Shown: one piece after another, positions 1-7,497 of the stretch
Layout: every line of letters begins with the position of its first letter
How positions within the stretch are numbered: position 1 is the first letter of the stretch
Source of the DNA: Candidatus Kuenenia stuttgartensis
GTDB lineage: Bacteria; Planctomycetota; Planctomycetia; Isosphaerales; Isosphaeraceae
NCBI GenBank assembly: GCA_945872325.1
Contig: CAMBZY010000009.1
Coordinates: forward strand, 1-17,178
DNA length: 17,178 nt
Direction: 5' to 3'
Notes under the pieces: model-generated
Seen by the model: only the letters and a program-made list of their open reading frames with translations
Database searches by the model: none
What the model was told of the DNA's origin: nothing
Program-made: the position numbers and the translations under genes

Positions 1-80
1 TCTCCGCCAAGGCCAGGGAGAAAGATCAGGGCAGGGCCTTCGCCCATGACTTCAGCATGGAGGGCAAGCGTTTGTCGCAT
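1..80 (-). CDS. alpha/beta hydrolase, N-terminal fragment (cut by window edge)
   Basis: Only the first 26 codons lie in the window, and the frame is open to base 1. The visible peptide ends in GEGPALIFLPGLGG. This matches the first strand and the oxyanion-hole His/Gly-rich turn of alpha/beta-hydrolase fold enzymes (commonly GEGPPLVLLHGLGG), with Pro where many members have His. The ATG at 80 is taken as the start; an in-frame GTG at 89 is the alternative. The gene starts 36 bases after the kdsB stop on the same strand, so the two are probably co-transcribed. The nucleophile elbow and catalytic His lie outside the window, so substrate and activity cannot be judged. Confidence 0.6.
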   Translation of the reverse strand, partial: MRQTLALHAEVMGEGPALIFLPGLGG

Positions 81-116
81 CGGGATCACTTGATTATAAG
101 GCTTCTGATTCGGGAT

Positions 117-869
117 TTATGACTTATGACTGGATTGCTTGAATCGCTCGACAAATCGGGCGTAATCTTCTGGAGTGTCGATTCCGACGCAGCGTTCAGA
201 GACGATTCCCAGAGCGATTCGGTGCCCATTTTCAAGAACCCGGAGTTGTTCGAGCTTTTCAGCCAATTCCAGATCGGCAGTCGGCATGGTGGCCACTTGC
301 TGGAGGAATTTTGGCCTGAAGGCATAGATGCCCAGGTGCAGAAAGGCCCAAGGTTGACCTTCGAGGGGCTTTCCATCGCGGTGAAAGGGGATGGGAGAGC
401 GGGAGAAATAGAGGGCATAGCCGCCGTCGTCTTTGACCACTTTGACGCACGCAGGGTCGCGGTAGATGGATTCGTCGAAGATCGGGGTCCCAAGGGTTCC
501 CATGGAGGCTTCAGGCCGATTGACCATGACATCGACCAGTAAATCAATGGATTCAGGGGAGATTTCCGGTTCGTCGCCTTGCAGGTTGATGACCAGATCC
601 ACATCGCCGACGATCCGGGCGGCTTCGGCGACACGATCTGTGCCTGAGACGTGGTCGTCGCGGGTCATGACGGCTTCACCGCCGAACTCTTTGACGGCGT
701 CATAGATACGCTGATCGTCCGTGGCGACAACGATGCGTGTGAGTCTCAGCGATTTCTGGGCGGCCTCGACGACGTGCTGGATGAGTGTGCGGCCTGTGTC
801 GGCAAGGAGGGGTTTGCCGGGTAGACGGGTTGAAGCGTATCTGGCGGGGATCACAGCGAGAATTTGCAT
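117..869 (-). CDS. kdsB: 3-deoxy-manno-octulosonate cytidylyltransferase (CMP-KDO synthetase)
   Basis: This enzyme activates KDO with CTP to give CMP-KDO, the donor for the inner core of lipopolysaccharide, in the cytoplasm. The 250-residue product matches the usual family length (about 250). Family landmarks are in order: the nucleotide-binding start AVIPARYASTRLPGKPL (residues 5-21), VATDD (48-52), TRDDHVSGTDRVAEA (69-83), the metal-binding LQGDEP (96-101, Asp99), FSRSPIPF (155-162), HLGIYAFR (178-185), ELAEKLEQLRVLE (201-213) and GIDTPEDY (229-236). The ATG at 869 is chosen because it places the conserved IPAR motif at the expected distance; a TTG 18 bases upstream would add six residues and has no better ribosome site. 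It implies a KDO-containing outer membrane. No other KDO gene is in the window. Confidence 0.95.
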   Translation of the reverse strand: MQILAVIPARYASTRLPGKPLLADTGRTLIQHVVEAAQKSLRLTRIVVATDDQRIYDAVKEFGGEAVMTRDDHVSGTDRVAEAARIVGDVDLVINLQGDEPEISPESIDLLVDVMVNRPEASMGTLGTPIFDESIYRDPACVKVVKDDGGYALYFSRSPIPFHRDGKPLEGQPWAFLHLGIYAFRPKFLQQVATMPTADLELAEKLEQLRVLENGHRIALGIVSERCVGIDTPEDYARFVERFKQSSHKS

Positions 870-1448
870 GATAATGTGGTAGTCCAAAGAGGTTGGTGGT
901 CGATACCGTTAGGGCCTTGATCTACCCGGCGAGGCTTTTGACCGAATCAGTGTATTCCACACCGTTCCGGTTGAGAGCTATCCGTGGTCATGGTGAGCCG
1001 CAGGATGGGCTTCTCCGATTCACGCATTATAGCGTAGGGTCGTTGAGCTGTCGGCAAGATTATTCAAAAACGGGCTTCAGGATGAGACCCGACCAAGACG
1101 GAATCTTCCAGGGAATGGACGTTGATCATGGTTGGTCAACGAACTTAAAACAGGGATGATTCAGGGATACGGTCGAGGTTGGATGGAACCGACAATAAGT
1201 GAATGGAATCTGGAGAGCGTGCGTGCACGTGTCTCATTTGATCATTTGCTTTTGATTAGTCGGTTATATGCGTGTTTACAGAGGATCTCAAAGTAGACGA
1301 ACTTTGGCCAATTTCGGCTGGAATGGTCTGCCTTTGATATCTCCTGTGGAGACGATCCGACCGTGCGCTGCCAGGGATGGCGCCTCCACCTCGTGCTTAT
1401 CGACAAATTGCGATACGAAGCCGCGATTTGTTGTTCCGGAGAGTCTTG
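870..1448. other. divergent spacer between kdsB and the S8 protease gene
   Basis: These 579 bases separate two divergently read genes and must hold both promoters, but I could not pick a convincing -35/-10 pair on either strand. Reading frames here give peptides with no recognisable motif. No hairpin-plus-T-run, tRNA-like or repeat structure was seen. Confidence 0.5.
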
Positions 1449-2942
1449 ATGTCCATTTTCCGATCTACGAGAAGGCAGACGCCCATCCGCCGTCCATCTA
1501 CGCCTTGCCTGCATTGTGAAACACTTGAAGGCCGCGAACTACTGACCGCTACGGCTCGGCCCAAACTACGTGCCGCAACTGCTCAACTTGGGGCCCCTAA
1601 GCCGGCTCAATCCTCTCCATTTGCTAACTTGAAGGCCGCCACAGGTTCGCCTCAAGTGTTTCAAGATGCTGCCACTGCCAGAGCCACACAGGGCCTGGAT
1701 GGTCAAGGAATGACTGTTGCCGTCATAGATACCGGCGTAGATTATTCCCTCAACGCTCTTGGAAATTCATTTGGTACCAGCAGTTCCAAAGTGATTGCCG
1801 GATATGATTTTGGCATGAATGACGGTGATCCCAAGCCGACCTGGGGCCACGGGACTTCGGTTTCAAGTATTATTGGATCAACGGATCCTAAAAATCCTGG
1901 AATTGCGCCGGCTGCCGACATTGTTGCATTAAGAGTGTTTGATGACAGTGGAAATTCAAGTTTCAGTAAAATTGGTGATGCACTCGACTGGGTCCTTGCG
2001 AATCATTCCAAATATAAAATCAGTGTCGTAAATATATCGATTTCCGATTCGATGAATTACACTCTTAACTGGTTTGAAACAGACACCAGCGCAGGACAGA
2101 GAATCAGCGAATCGATTTCGAAATTAAAAGCCCTGAATATTCCTGTCGTTGCGGCTTCAGGAAATTCGTTCAAGGGTACTCAGGGAATGGGCTTTACGGC
2201 GATTGTGAAAGATACAATCAGCGTGACTGGAGTCGATCCCAAGACTGGCCAGCTTGCCTCGAATGCTCAGCGACTGGGCTCGGCAGTTGGTGGTGAAGCT
2301 GCAACGGATATTGCGGCCCCGTCGCTTGGATTTAATACAGTCACAGGCAATGGACATTATGAGTCAGTGGACGGGACCAGCTTTGCAGCTCCGGTTGTGA
2401 CTGGCTCGATCATGCTGATACAACAGAAATATCAGTCACAGTTTGGAACACTTCCAACGGTCGATCAAGTTCTCTCCTGGCTGAAGCAAGGCGGAGATTC
2501 CACGACCGACCCTGTAACAAATCTGAGCATTCCGCAAATTGATCTGGCGCAAACGCTGGCCCTTGTGCCGAAGAAGATGACGGCGAGCCCTTTGCCTATC
2601 GCATATGTGGCTCCTGCGGCGATCGCTCCCACCCAGACTCCTGTGACTCTGACAAATTCCTCACCTACGGTGAAGTTAAATGGAACGGTTGTCCAGGTCA
2701 GTTCCGTGCAGGATGGCAAGTTGACTCTTACCAGTTTGCAGGCGAACGGGAAGTGGAAAACCGTTGATATCTGGACAGGTGAAGCCATTGCCCGGCGAAA
2801 TGCCGCATCGATCACACCTGCTCCGACTGGCACATTAAATAAAATCGCTCATCGCAAGCAGATTGCACCAAAACCACATGCAATCAAAGTCGCGAAGCAT
2901 GTTTCAAGCCCGCCTGGAACTGCTCGACGTCGATTTGTCTGA
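1449..2942 (+). CDS. secreted S8 (subtilisin-like) serine protease with planctomycete LExRxLL leader motif
   Basis: A 497-residue subtilase predicted to act outside the cytoplasm. The catalytic triad is complete: Asp94 in VAVIDTGVD, His134 in GHGTSVSS and Ser311 in DGTSFAAPV, with oxyanion Asn239 in AASGNS. The leader is basic (SIFRSTRRQTPIRR) and not a classical hydrophobic signal peptide. It is followed by LEGRELLTA (residues 26-34), the LExRxLL-type motif of planctomycete extracellular proteins. After the protease domain (about 85-350) comes a roughly 120-residue Pro/Ala/Thr-rich tail with a possible small beta domain, ending in a basic RRRFV. The ATG at 1449 is preferred because GGAGAG at 1438-1443 lies five bases upstream; an in-frame ATG at 1377 lacks this. 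Base composition within the domain is more AT-rich than in neighbouring genes. Substrate is unknown. Confidence 0.9.
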   Translation: MSIFRSTRRQTPIRRPSTPCLHCETLEGRELLTATARPKLRAATAQLGAPKPAQSSPFANLKAATGSPQVFQDAATARATQGLDGQGMTVAVIDTGVDYSLNALGNSFGTSSSKVIAGYDFGMNDGDPKPTWGHGTSVSSIIGSTDPKNPGIAPAADIVALRVFDDSGNSSFSKIGDALDWVLANHSKYKISVVNISISDSMNYTLNWFETDTSAGQRISESISKLKALNIPVVAASGNSFKGTQGMGFTAIVKDTISVTGVDPKTGQLASNAQRLGSAVGGEAATDIAAPSLGFNTVTGNGHYESVDGTSFAAPVVTGSIMLIQQKYQSQFGTLPTVDQVLSWLKQGGDSTTDPVTNLSIPQIDLAQTLALVPKKMTASPLPIAYVAPAAIAPTQTPVTLTNSSPTVKLNGTVVQVSSVQDGKLTLTSLQANGKWKTVDIWTGEAIARRNAASITPAPTGTLNKIAHRKQIAPKPHAIKVAKHVSSPPGTARRRFV

Positions 2943-2977
2943 TTTTCAAAATGCAATCTGATTCTGGATTGAATCAT

Positions 2978-3002
2978 GCCTGGCATCATCGCCAGGCTTT
3001 TT
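2978..3002 (+). terminator. intrinsic terminator of the S8 protease gene
   Basis: A perfect 7-bp stem GCCTGGC/GCCAGGC with loop ATCATC is followed at once by five T. It lies 36 bases after the protease stop codon. It should insulate the SDR gene downstream, which then needs its own promoter. Confidence 0.9.
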
Positions 3003-3043
3003 CATTCAGGTGGACTGACGGGTGATTCCAGATGACCGCACTA

Positions 3044-3072
3044 TTTCGCCGAACCTGTTAAGGGTTTATAAT
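3044..3072 (+). promoter_or_regulatory. candidate sigma-70-type promoter for the SDR gene
   Basis: A perfect TATAAT -10 box sits at 3067-3072, after the upstream terminator and 58 bases before the SDR start. At 17-bp spacing the -35 position (3044-3049, TTTCGC) is a poor match, so the assignment rests mainly on the -10 box and the position. Confidence 0.4.
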
Positions 3073-3130
3073 TCAGGGCCATGGTGGGGCCAAACACTTC
3101 CAAGACGGATGTCTTAAAACAAGGAATGAT

Positions 3131-3868
3131 ATGTCCAATTTATCCAAGCCGACAGCGATTATCACGGGCGCTGGAACCGGGATCGGTCAGGCGACCGCCA
3201 AAGCACTTGCAGCCGATGGCTTTGAAGTGGCTTTGCTGGGCCGTCGAGCCGACGTTCTGGAAATTACGGCTGCTGAAATCCTGGCCGACGGCGGCAAAGC
3301 CATCGTTGTCCCTTGCGATGTCGCTTGCCGGGATTCTGTCGCTGAAGCCATGCGAATTCTGGAATCTGCCTGGTCCCGATTCGATGTGCTTGTCTGTAAT
3401 GCCGGAACGAATTTAGTGAACAGGGCTCTGAAAGATCTGAGTCACGAGGATTGGGATACTCTGATCAACGTGAATCTGACCGGTGCATTCAATATCGTCT
3501 GGGCCGTTCTGCCTCACATGCGTGCTGCAAAGAATGGAACTGTGGTTCAGATTTGTTCGATCGCAGGCAAGCGAGCCGGCCCACTCGGTGGGATCGGCTA
3601 TTCGGCCGCAAAGTTCGGTCAATCCGCTTTGGGTGTTTGTCTGGGGCGTGAAGAGCGTGAAAACGGGATTCGCTCCACGGTGATTTATCCAGGCGAGGTC
3701 AACACGCCGATCCTCGAAAAGCGTCCAAGTCCTGTGCCTGACGCCCGCCGGCCTGTCATGCTGCAACCGGAAGATGTCGCTGCAGCGGTTCGATTTGTGG
3801 TCGCTTTACCACAAAGGGCCAATATTTTTGAACTGGTGATCAAGCCAACGGCTGACGATTACGTCTGA
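3131..3868 (+). CDS. short-chain dehydrogenase/reductase (SDR), classical type
   Basis: A 245-residue cytoplasmic NAD(P)-dependent oxidoreductase with one Rossmann fold. The cofactor motif TGAGTGIG is at 12-19, NAG at 90-92, the INVN active-site Asn region at 112-115, catalytic Ser143, Tyr157 and Lys161 (YSAAK), and the PG turn at 187-188. GRR (37-39) after the second strand favours NADP(H), which is an inference from the family. AAGGA at 3121-3125 lies five bases before the ATG. It is FabG-like in size, but no fatty-acid genes are nearby and the substrate cannot be named. The stop codon lies inside the 3' end of the convergent ABC-type gene (10-bp overlap), and no terminator of its own is visible. 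Confidence 0.9.
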   Translation: MSNLSKPTAIITGAGTGIGQATAKALAADGFEVALLGRRADVLEITAAEILADGGKAIVVPCDVACRDSVAEAMRILESAWSRFDVLVCNAGTNLVNRALKDLSHEDWDTLINVNLTGAFNIVWAVLPHMRAAKNGTVVQICSIAGKRAGPLGGIGYSAAKFGQSALGVCLGREERENGIRSTVIYPGEVNTPILEKRPSPVPDARRPVMLQPEDVAAAVRFVVALPQRANIFELVIKPTADDYV

Positions 3869-5751
3869 TCCGTTTCGCTAGAATCGACAGTGCCAGCACT
3901 CTTGGGCTTCAAGCGGTTTTTCTGCTTGAGGCCCAATCCCATTTGAACCATCGCACGCCGAAACCCAGCATGACTTTTTATGAGATTTTTAGGCGAACCC
4001 TGAACCACTTTCTTTGAGCTGATCAAGATCACGTAATCGGCTGCCAAAACTGTGGCTGCATGGCGAGTGAATAGTAAGACGGTCCGGTCACGAGCCAGCC
4101 GGCGATAGGAATCCCTCAACAATTCCCGCATGCTGCGAGTCATGCCGGGGGAAGGCTCCTCGACCAGTAAAATCGAAGGGTCGTGCCATTTGCCGCGTGC
4201 CAGGGCGATCAGGAATCGGCTGTAAACCGACTCTTCTGGAGACTTGCTTAAGTCGATTTCCGTCTGGTAGCCTTCAGGCATACGCTGGATCATGCGGTGG
4301 GCGTGGACTTCTTTCGCCGCTTCGATGGCGTTGAGAAGGTCTCCACGTGGGTCGTTCAGAGTGATGTTCTGAAGAATTGTGCCGTTATTGACATACGAGT
4401 CGGATCGGATGGTGCCGATCTGGAGACGGGTGGAAGCATTTGTGCAGCTTCGCAGATCGACTCCGTCTACGAGCACCCGGCCTGAAGATGGATCTTCCCA
4501 GCGGGCGATCATCCGCATGAGCTTGCGTCTTTGCGAAACATCAGGGCAAACAATCGCCGTGACCTTTCTGGCTGGAACATTTGCACTGAGCAGGATTTGC
4601 GATCGCGGATCCTCAGGCCCAAGTCCCAGTGGCAGGTCTTCAATGCGAACGCTCGACCGGCAGGGTTGCATGGCCACAGCATCGCTTAGATCCCAGAGTC
4701 TCACAGACGAACTTAGGGCATGATAGACGGATTCGATCGTGGCCGTTGCATCATCTGATTTCTGATTCTGTTTCCGACTGAGATTGAATAAGACCAGCCC
4801 AGAGCAGCCTAAACAAAGCAAAGCCATCATGGATTCTGGTGAAACAGGTTCGGAGGCTGTACGAAGGCTGATCGAGAAAATCATAAGCGAGATAATTAAC
4901 AGTTTTGCCCAGTTCCCGGTTTGATGGATCGAGAAAACCGAGGCGGATGCCGATTGATCCCAGTCACTCCAGCGGCTGATCCAAAGATCTGAAGGACGGC
5001 TGTTGCCGATCTCCGACCCAATTGACCGAGATTGATAAGCCTCACGAATTTCCTCTTGAAACGATTTGCGAAGCCTTTCGCTCTCGATGGCCGTTGCGTT
5101 TGCCCGCTCAAGATTTGATTTCTGAGATTGGCGGTTGACCGCCCAGATCAAAATCGAGCCTGAGGCAAGGATCAACGCCCAGTCCCAACGGATCATCGCA
5201 ATCATGCAGAAGCCCGCAAAAATACGGGCCAAAGCCAGCATGGAATCGCTCAGTTGACTGGCAACGAGTCGCCCATAATGGACACTGTCGTTCTGAATCA
5301 GTTGGATGGTTTGCTGAGCGGACTCTGGAGTGATCAGAGTTCCGCTTGTCCTGTGCGACTCTCTGAAAAGTCTGGTTCGAAGCTCTTTTGAGATGGATCC
5401 AGAGATACGTTCGGTCTGTCGAAATCGCCTCTGGCAGACCCAAACCCTGAAAGCCAGACAAAATATGGCCAGACTACCGATTTTCAGAAGGAGTGGGCCA
5501 ACCGTGTTCACGGGCGATTGGACGCCCAGAAAACGCGGTGCAAGCAAAATTTGCTGGCGGACTTCGCCAATCGCCGAGAGCTGAAAAAACTGGGAAGCCA
5601 GGTCAACGACTACGGATTCTGCCGTAACGGCAATCAGTGTCCAGAGACCGAGCTTCCAGATAGTGCCTTTGTAAGTCTTACGCAGGCCACGGATTAAGTT
5701 GTTCAGGGAGTCGTTCACGAGCGGAGGTCTCCAATCCGGGAAGGTGGACAC
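3859..5751 (-). CDS. ABC exporter-like membrane protein with degenerate nucleotide-binding domain
   Basis: A 630-residue protein with ABC exporter architecture. An N-terminal membrane domain has hydrophobic segments near 31-56, 84-105, 172-188, 190-205, 281-296 and 308-325. An ABC ATPase-like domain covers about 366-600. The ATPase motifs are eroded. The Walker A region reads CPDVSQRRK (402-410) in place of GxxGxGKST, the Q-loop Gln is replaced around 450, and the signature region reads ESVYS (507-511) in place of LSGGQ. Walker B reads ILLVEE (527-532), the D-loop is SPGM, and the H-loop position reads RH (563-564) in place of HR. The fold is still recognisable from RVLVDGVDLR, IGTIRSD, IALARG and the Walker B strand. 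The frame is intact, so this is not a simple pseudogene. The start is GTG with GAGG five bases upstream; a GTG at codon 12 is possible. It lies 31 bases after the permease gene on the same strand. Confidence 0.8.
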   Translation of the reverse strand: MSTFPDWRPPLVNDSLNNLIRGLRKTYKGTIWKLGLWTLIAVTAESVVVDLASQFFQLSAIGEVRQQILLAPRFLGVQSPVNTVGPLLLKIGSLAIFCLAFRVWVCQRRFRQTERISGSISKELRTRLFRESHRTSGTLITPESAQQTIQLIQNDSVHYGRLVASQLSDSMLALARIFAGFCMIAMIRWDWALILASGSILIWAVNRQSQKSNLERANATAIESERLRKSFQEEIREAYQSRSIGSEIGNSRPSDLWISRWSDWDQSASASVFSIHQTGNWAKLLIISLMIFSISLRTASEPVSPESMMALLCLGCSGLVLFNLSRKQNQKSDDATATIESVYHALSSSVRLWDLSDAVAMQPCRSSVRIEDLPLGLGPEDPRSQILLSANVPARKVTAIVCPDVSQRRKLMRMIARWEDPSSGRVLVDGVDLRSCTNASTRLQIGTIRSDSYVNNGTILQNITLNDPRGDLLNAIEAAKEVHAHRMIQRMPEGYQTEIDLSKSPEESVYSRFLIALARGKWHDPSILLVEEPSPGMTRSMRELLRDSYRRLARDRTVLLFTRHAATVLAADYVILISSKKVVQGSPKNLIKSHAGFRRAMVQMGLGLKQKNRLKPKSAGTVDSSETDQT

Positions 5752-5782
5752 TGGAACCTCATCCGTGCAGGCTCAAGCAGAA

Positions 5783-6604
5783 TCAGGCCAGGTCGCGATC
5801 CTCAAACAGGATGAAGGCGAAGCAAAGAGCCACTGCCGAATACATCACGCAGTAGACCAATGCGGGCAGGACGTACTCGGTCCAGGGGATCATGGCACCG
5901 GTTGCAATCGACGGACCAGCGTTGAAAAACTCGAGAGATGGCAGGACGAATTCGAAGAGGCGTGCCATGAACTGAACGAGGTCGTTCGCTGTGTCTCCAC
6001 CGGTGGCTTTGACCAGAACTGGGGTCAAGTGCCCAAGGAAGAATACGGTGATACAGAGCACCATGTTCACAAGAATCGGCAGACGGGTGGAAATGGCCAC
6101 GCTGATGGCTGTCAGGAGACTGACTTCAAAGAAGACAAGTGCAAGCCCGGGAAGGACTTGAAAGACCTGGCCCAAACGTTTGGCCGCGATCACTTCGCCG
6201 CCGGATGTTTCGCGAAGGTCGTAAGCGTATTTGTACCAGACGCCGGAACCGAACATGATGCCAAGAACGATCAGCATGAGTAAGACTGCGGCTTCGATGC
6301 CGAAGTATTTACCCAACAGGAACTGGCGACGATTGATTGGCTTTGAGAGCAGGGTGATAGCCGTCTTGCCTTCGATTTCATCAGCCACAGTCGAACTGGC
6401 TGTGAGAAGTGACAGGAGCAGGCAGACGAACGATATCGTCGTCAGGCCGGTGTCCTTGTACATTTTGATGTCTTCACCGAACGTGAAGTAGGACACAAAG
6501 ATGGACCAGAACAGGTAGAACGAAGCCAGGAAAATCAGGACGTAAAACGCCGGCTGACGGATGGCTTCCTTGAATGTGGCCCGAGCAATGACCAGAGTCT
6601 TCAT
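5783..6604 (-). CDS. ABC-2 type transporter permease
   Basis: A 273-residue integral membrane protein with about six hydrophobic segments (roughly 19-39, 55-73, 101-121, 149-172, 176-199, 243-267). Between segments 2 and 3, residues 75-100 carry a DEIEGKTAITLLSKPI-type stretch followed by RRQFLLGK. This is the typical cytosolic signature of ABC-2/NosY-like permeases (E-x-G-T-x-x-x-L-L-S-x-P-x-x-R). The ATG at 6604 is chosen because family members begin close to this MKTLVIARATFKEAI helix; the open frame extends 39 codons further upstream without family-like sequence. No strong ribosome site is visible. No intact ABC ATPase is adjacent: the only partner on the strand is the degenerate ABC-type protein downstream, so a cognate ATPase is probably encoded elsewhere. 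Substrate is unknown. Confidence 0.85.
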   Translation of the reverse strand: MKTLVIARATFKEAIRQPAFYVLIFLASFYLFWSIFVSYFTFGEDIKMYKDTGLTTISFVCLLLSLLTASSTVADEIEGKTAITLLSKPINRRQFLLGKYFGIEAAVLLMLIVLGIMFGSGVWYKYAYDLRETSGGEVIAAKRLGQVFQVLPGLALVFFEVSLLTAISVAISTRLPILVNMVLCITVFFLGHLTPVLVKATGGDTANDLVQFMARLFEFVLPSLEFFNAGPSIATGAMIPWTEYVLPALVYCVMYSAVALCFAFILFEDRDLA

Positions 6605-6866
6605 AACGGTGCGAGTCCATGGATGCTGAGGAGAGACTTTATGATGACGAGATAGTAACAGTCTAATCTGAAAAACGCTCGCTCGCCAAGTCCCAAGGCA
6701 ATCAAAAACAGGAGATTTCACAGGAAAAACACGTTAGGACCGTTATGAGCGGAAGTCTTAACAGCTCAGATCTCCCATGTTACGGGCACTGTCGGAGGTT
6801 TTGGAAATGATTCCACGCGATTTATCTGAACATGAGTTGTGATCGTGGATCTTAAAGGATCAGGCC

Positions 6867-6883
6867 GGAAATAACTTCCCGTT
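6867..6883 (+). repeat. left boundary motif of repeat element
   Basis: The 17-base motif GGAAATAACTTCCCGTT matches the reverse complement of 7292-7308 at 15 of 17 positions, and 9556-9572 at 15 of 17 in direct orientation. It lies nine bases before the first palindromic unit. The bases around it (6859-6891 versus 9548-9581) are also similar between the two loci. Confidence 0.65.
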
Positions 6884-6891
6884 TTCAAACC

Positions 6892-7260
6892 AATTAACCG
6901 GGGCTAGCGCCAAGACCGGCTGATAGCCCCCGGTTTCCTGGTTCGAATCTAGCCGCCGGGCGCTAGCCCCCGGTTCGCGGAAGAGAATTAACCGGGGTTA
7001 GCGCCAAGCCCGGCTAGATAAAAGGCGCTAGCCTCCAGTTTCTTGGTTCGAATCTAGCCGCCGGGCGCTAGCCTCCGGTTCGCGAAAGAGAATTAACCTC
7101 TGGGCTAGCGCCAAGCCCGGCTAGATAAAAGGAGCTAGCCCCCGGTTCGCGGAAGAGAATTAACCGGGGCTAGCGCCAAGCCCGGCTAGATAAAAGTCGC
7201 TAGCCCCCGGTTCGCGGAAGAGAATTAACCGGGGCTATCGCCAAGCCCGGCGAGACAACA
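6892..7260. repeat. tandem array of GC-rich palindromic repeats (REP/BIME-like)
   Basis: There are five units, each starting AATTAACC: 6892-6985, 6986-7090, 7091-7157, 7158-7222, and a truncated one at 7223-7260. The core of unit 4 pairs AACCGGGGCTAGCG (7162-7175) with CGCTAGCCCCCGGTT (7198-7212), with one bulged base. Inside lies CCAAGCCCGGCTAGATAAAAG, and a GCGGAAGAG linker follows. Units 1 and 2 are longer because they carry an additional segment TTGGTTCGAATCTAGCCGCC before a further GCTAGC arm. The units differ by point changes, so the array is not a recent perfect duplication. No open frame is conserved across it. It may act as structured RNA, a nucleoid-protein site or a mobile REP-type element; the sequence does not decide. 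Confidence 0.9.
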
Positions 7261-7291
7261 GCCGCAATTTACTTGGCCACGTTTCTCTACT

Positions 7292-7308
7292 AACCGGAAC
7301 TTATTTCC
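7292..7308 (-). repeat. right boundary motif of repeat element (inverted)
   Basis: On the minus strand this reads GGAAATAAGTTCCGGTT, an inverted copy (15/17) of the motif at 6867-6883. The palindromic array therefore sits between two inverted terminal-like motifs. Confidence 0.6.
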
Positions 7309-7497
7309 TACCCGTTCCTAATTTAAGCAGGGTACATGGTTCGGATTGGATAAGGATTCCGTGCAGGGAGTCACTTGATTTCTTAAAAACAGCAGGGCAG
7401 GGGATTGACCCACTGGGTTATTCCTGAGAAATTAGCTCTTAAATATAGGGTGTCTCACCATGAACCAGCATTCCAAAATATTGTGGAGCGATCAGAT

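Larger units (their letters stand above)
6605..7497. other. long divergent spacer holding a palindromic repeat array
   Basis: This 893-base spacer separates the ABC-2 permease from the lipoprotein gene. 6605-6866 shows no recognisable gene or hairpin. 6867-7308 holds the repeat element described separately. 7309-7497 should carry the lipoprotein promoter; TTGACC at 7405-7410 could be a -35 box, but no matching -10 is convincing. Confidence 0.6.

Noticed and set aside
126..542. 138-codon plus-strand frame opposite kdsB
   Set aside because: It lies completely within kdsB on the other strand, and its peptide has no domain pattern, whereas the kdsB frame has every family motif.
3859..5751. Calling the degenerate ABC gene a pseudogene
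   Set aside because: The frame is open for 630 codons with a plausible start and ribosome site, the membrane segments are intact, and the losses are substitutions confined to catalytic motifs rather than stops or frameshifts.
5699..6283. 194-codon plus-strand frame over the ABC genes
   Set aside because: It is antisense to both membrane protein genes and its charged, His/Asp/Gln-rich peptide is a typical shadow of hydrophobic codons.
6900..6972. tRNA gene, because of GGTTCGAATC and GGGGCTA/TAGCCCC acceptor-like ends
   Set aside because: A 12-base insert separates the T-arm-like segment from the acceptor-like 3' arm, and no D-arm or anticodon arm can be drawn. The acceptor-like pairing is simply the repeat palindrome.
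6892..7260. CRISPR array
   Set aside because: Units are 65-105 bp with GC-rich palindromic arms, units abut one another without unique spacers, and no cas gene is present.
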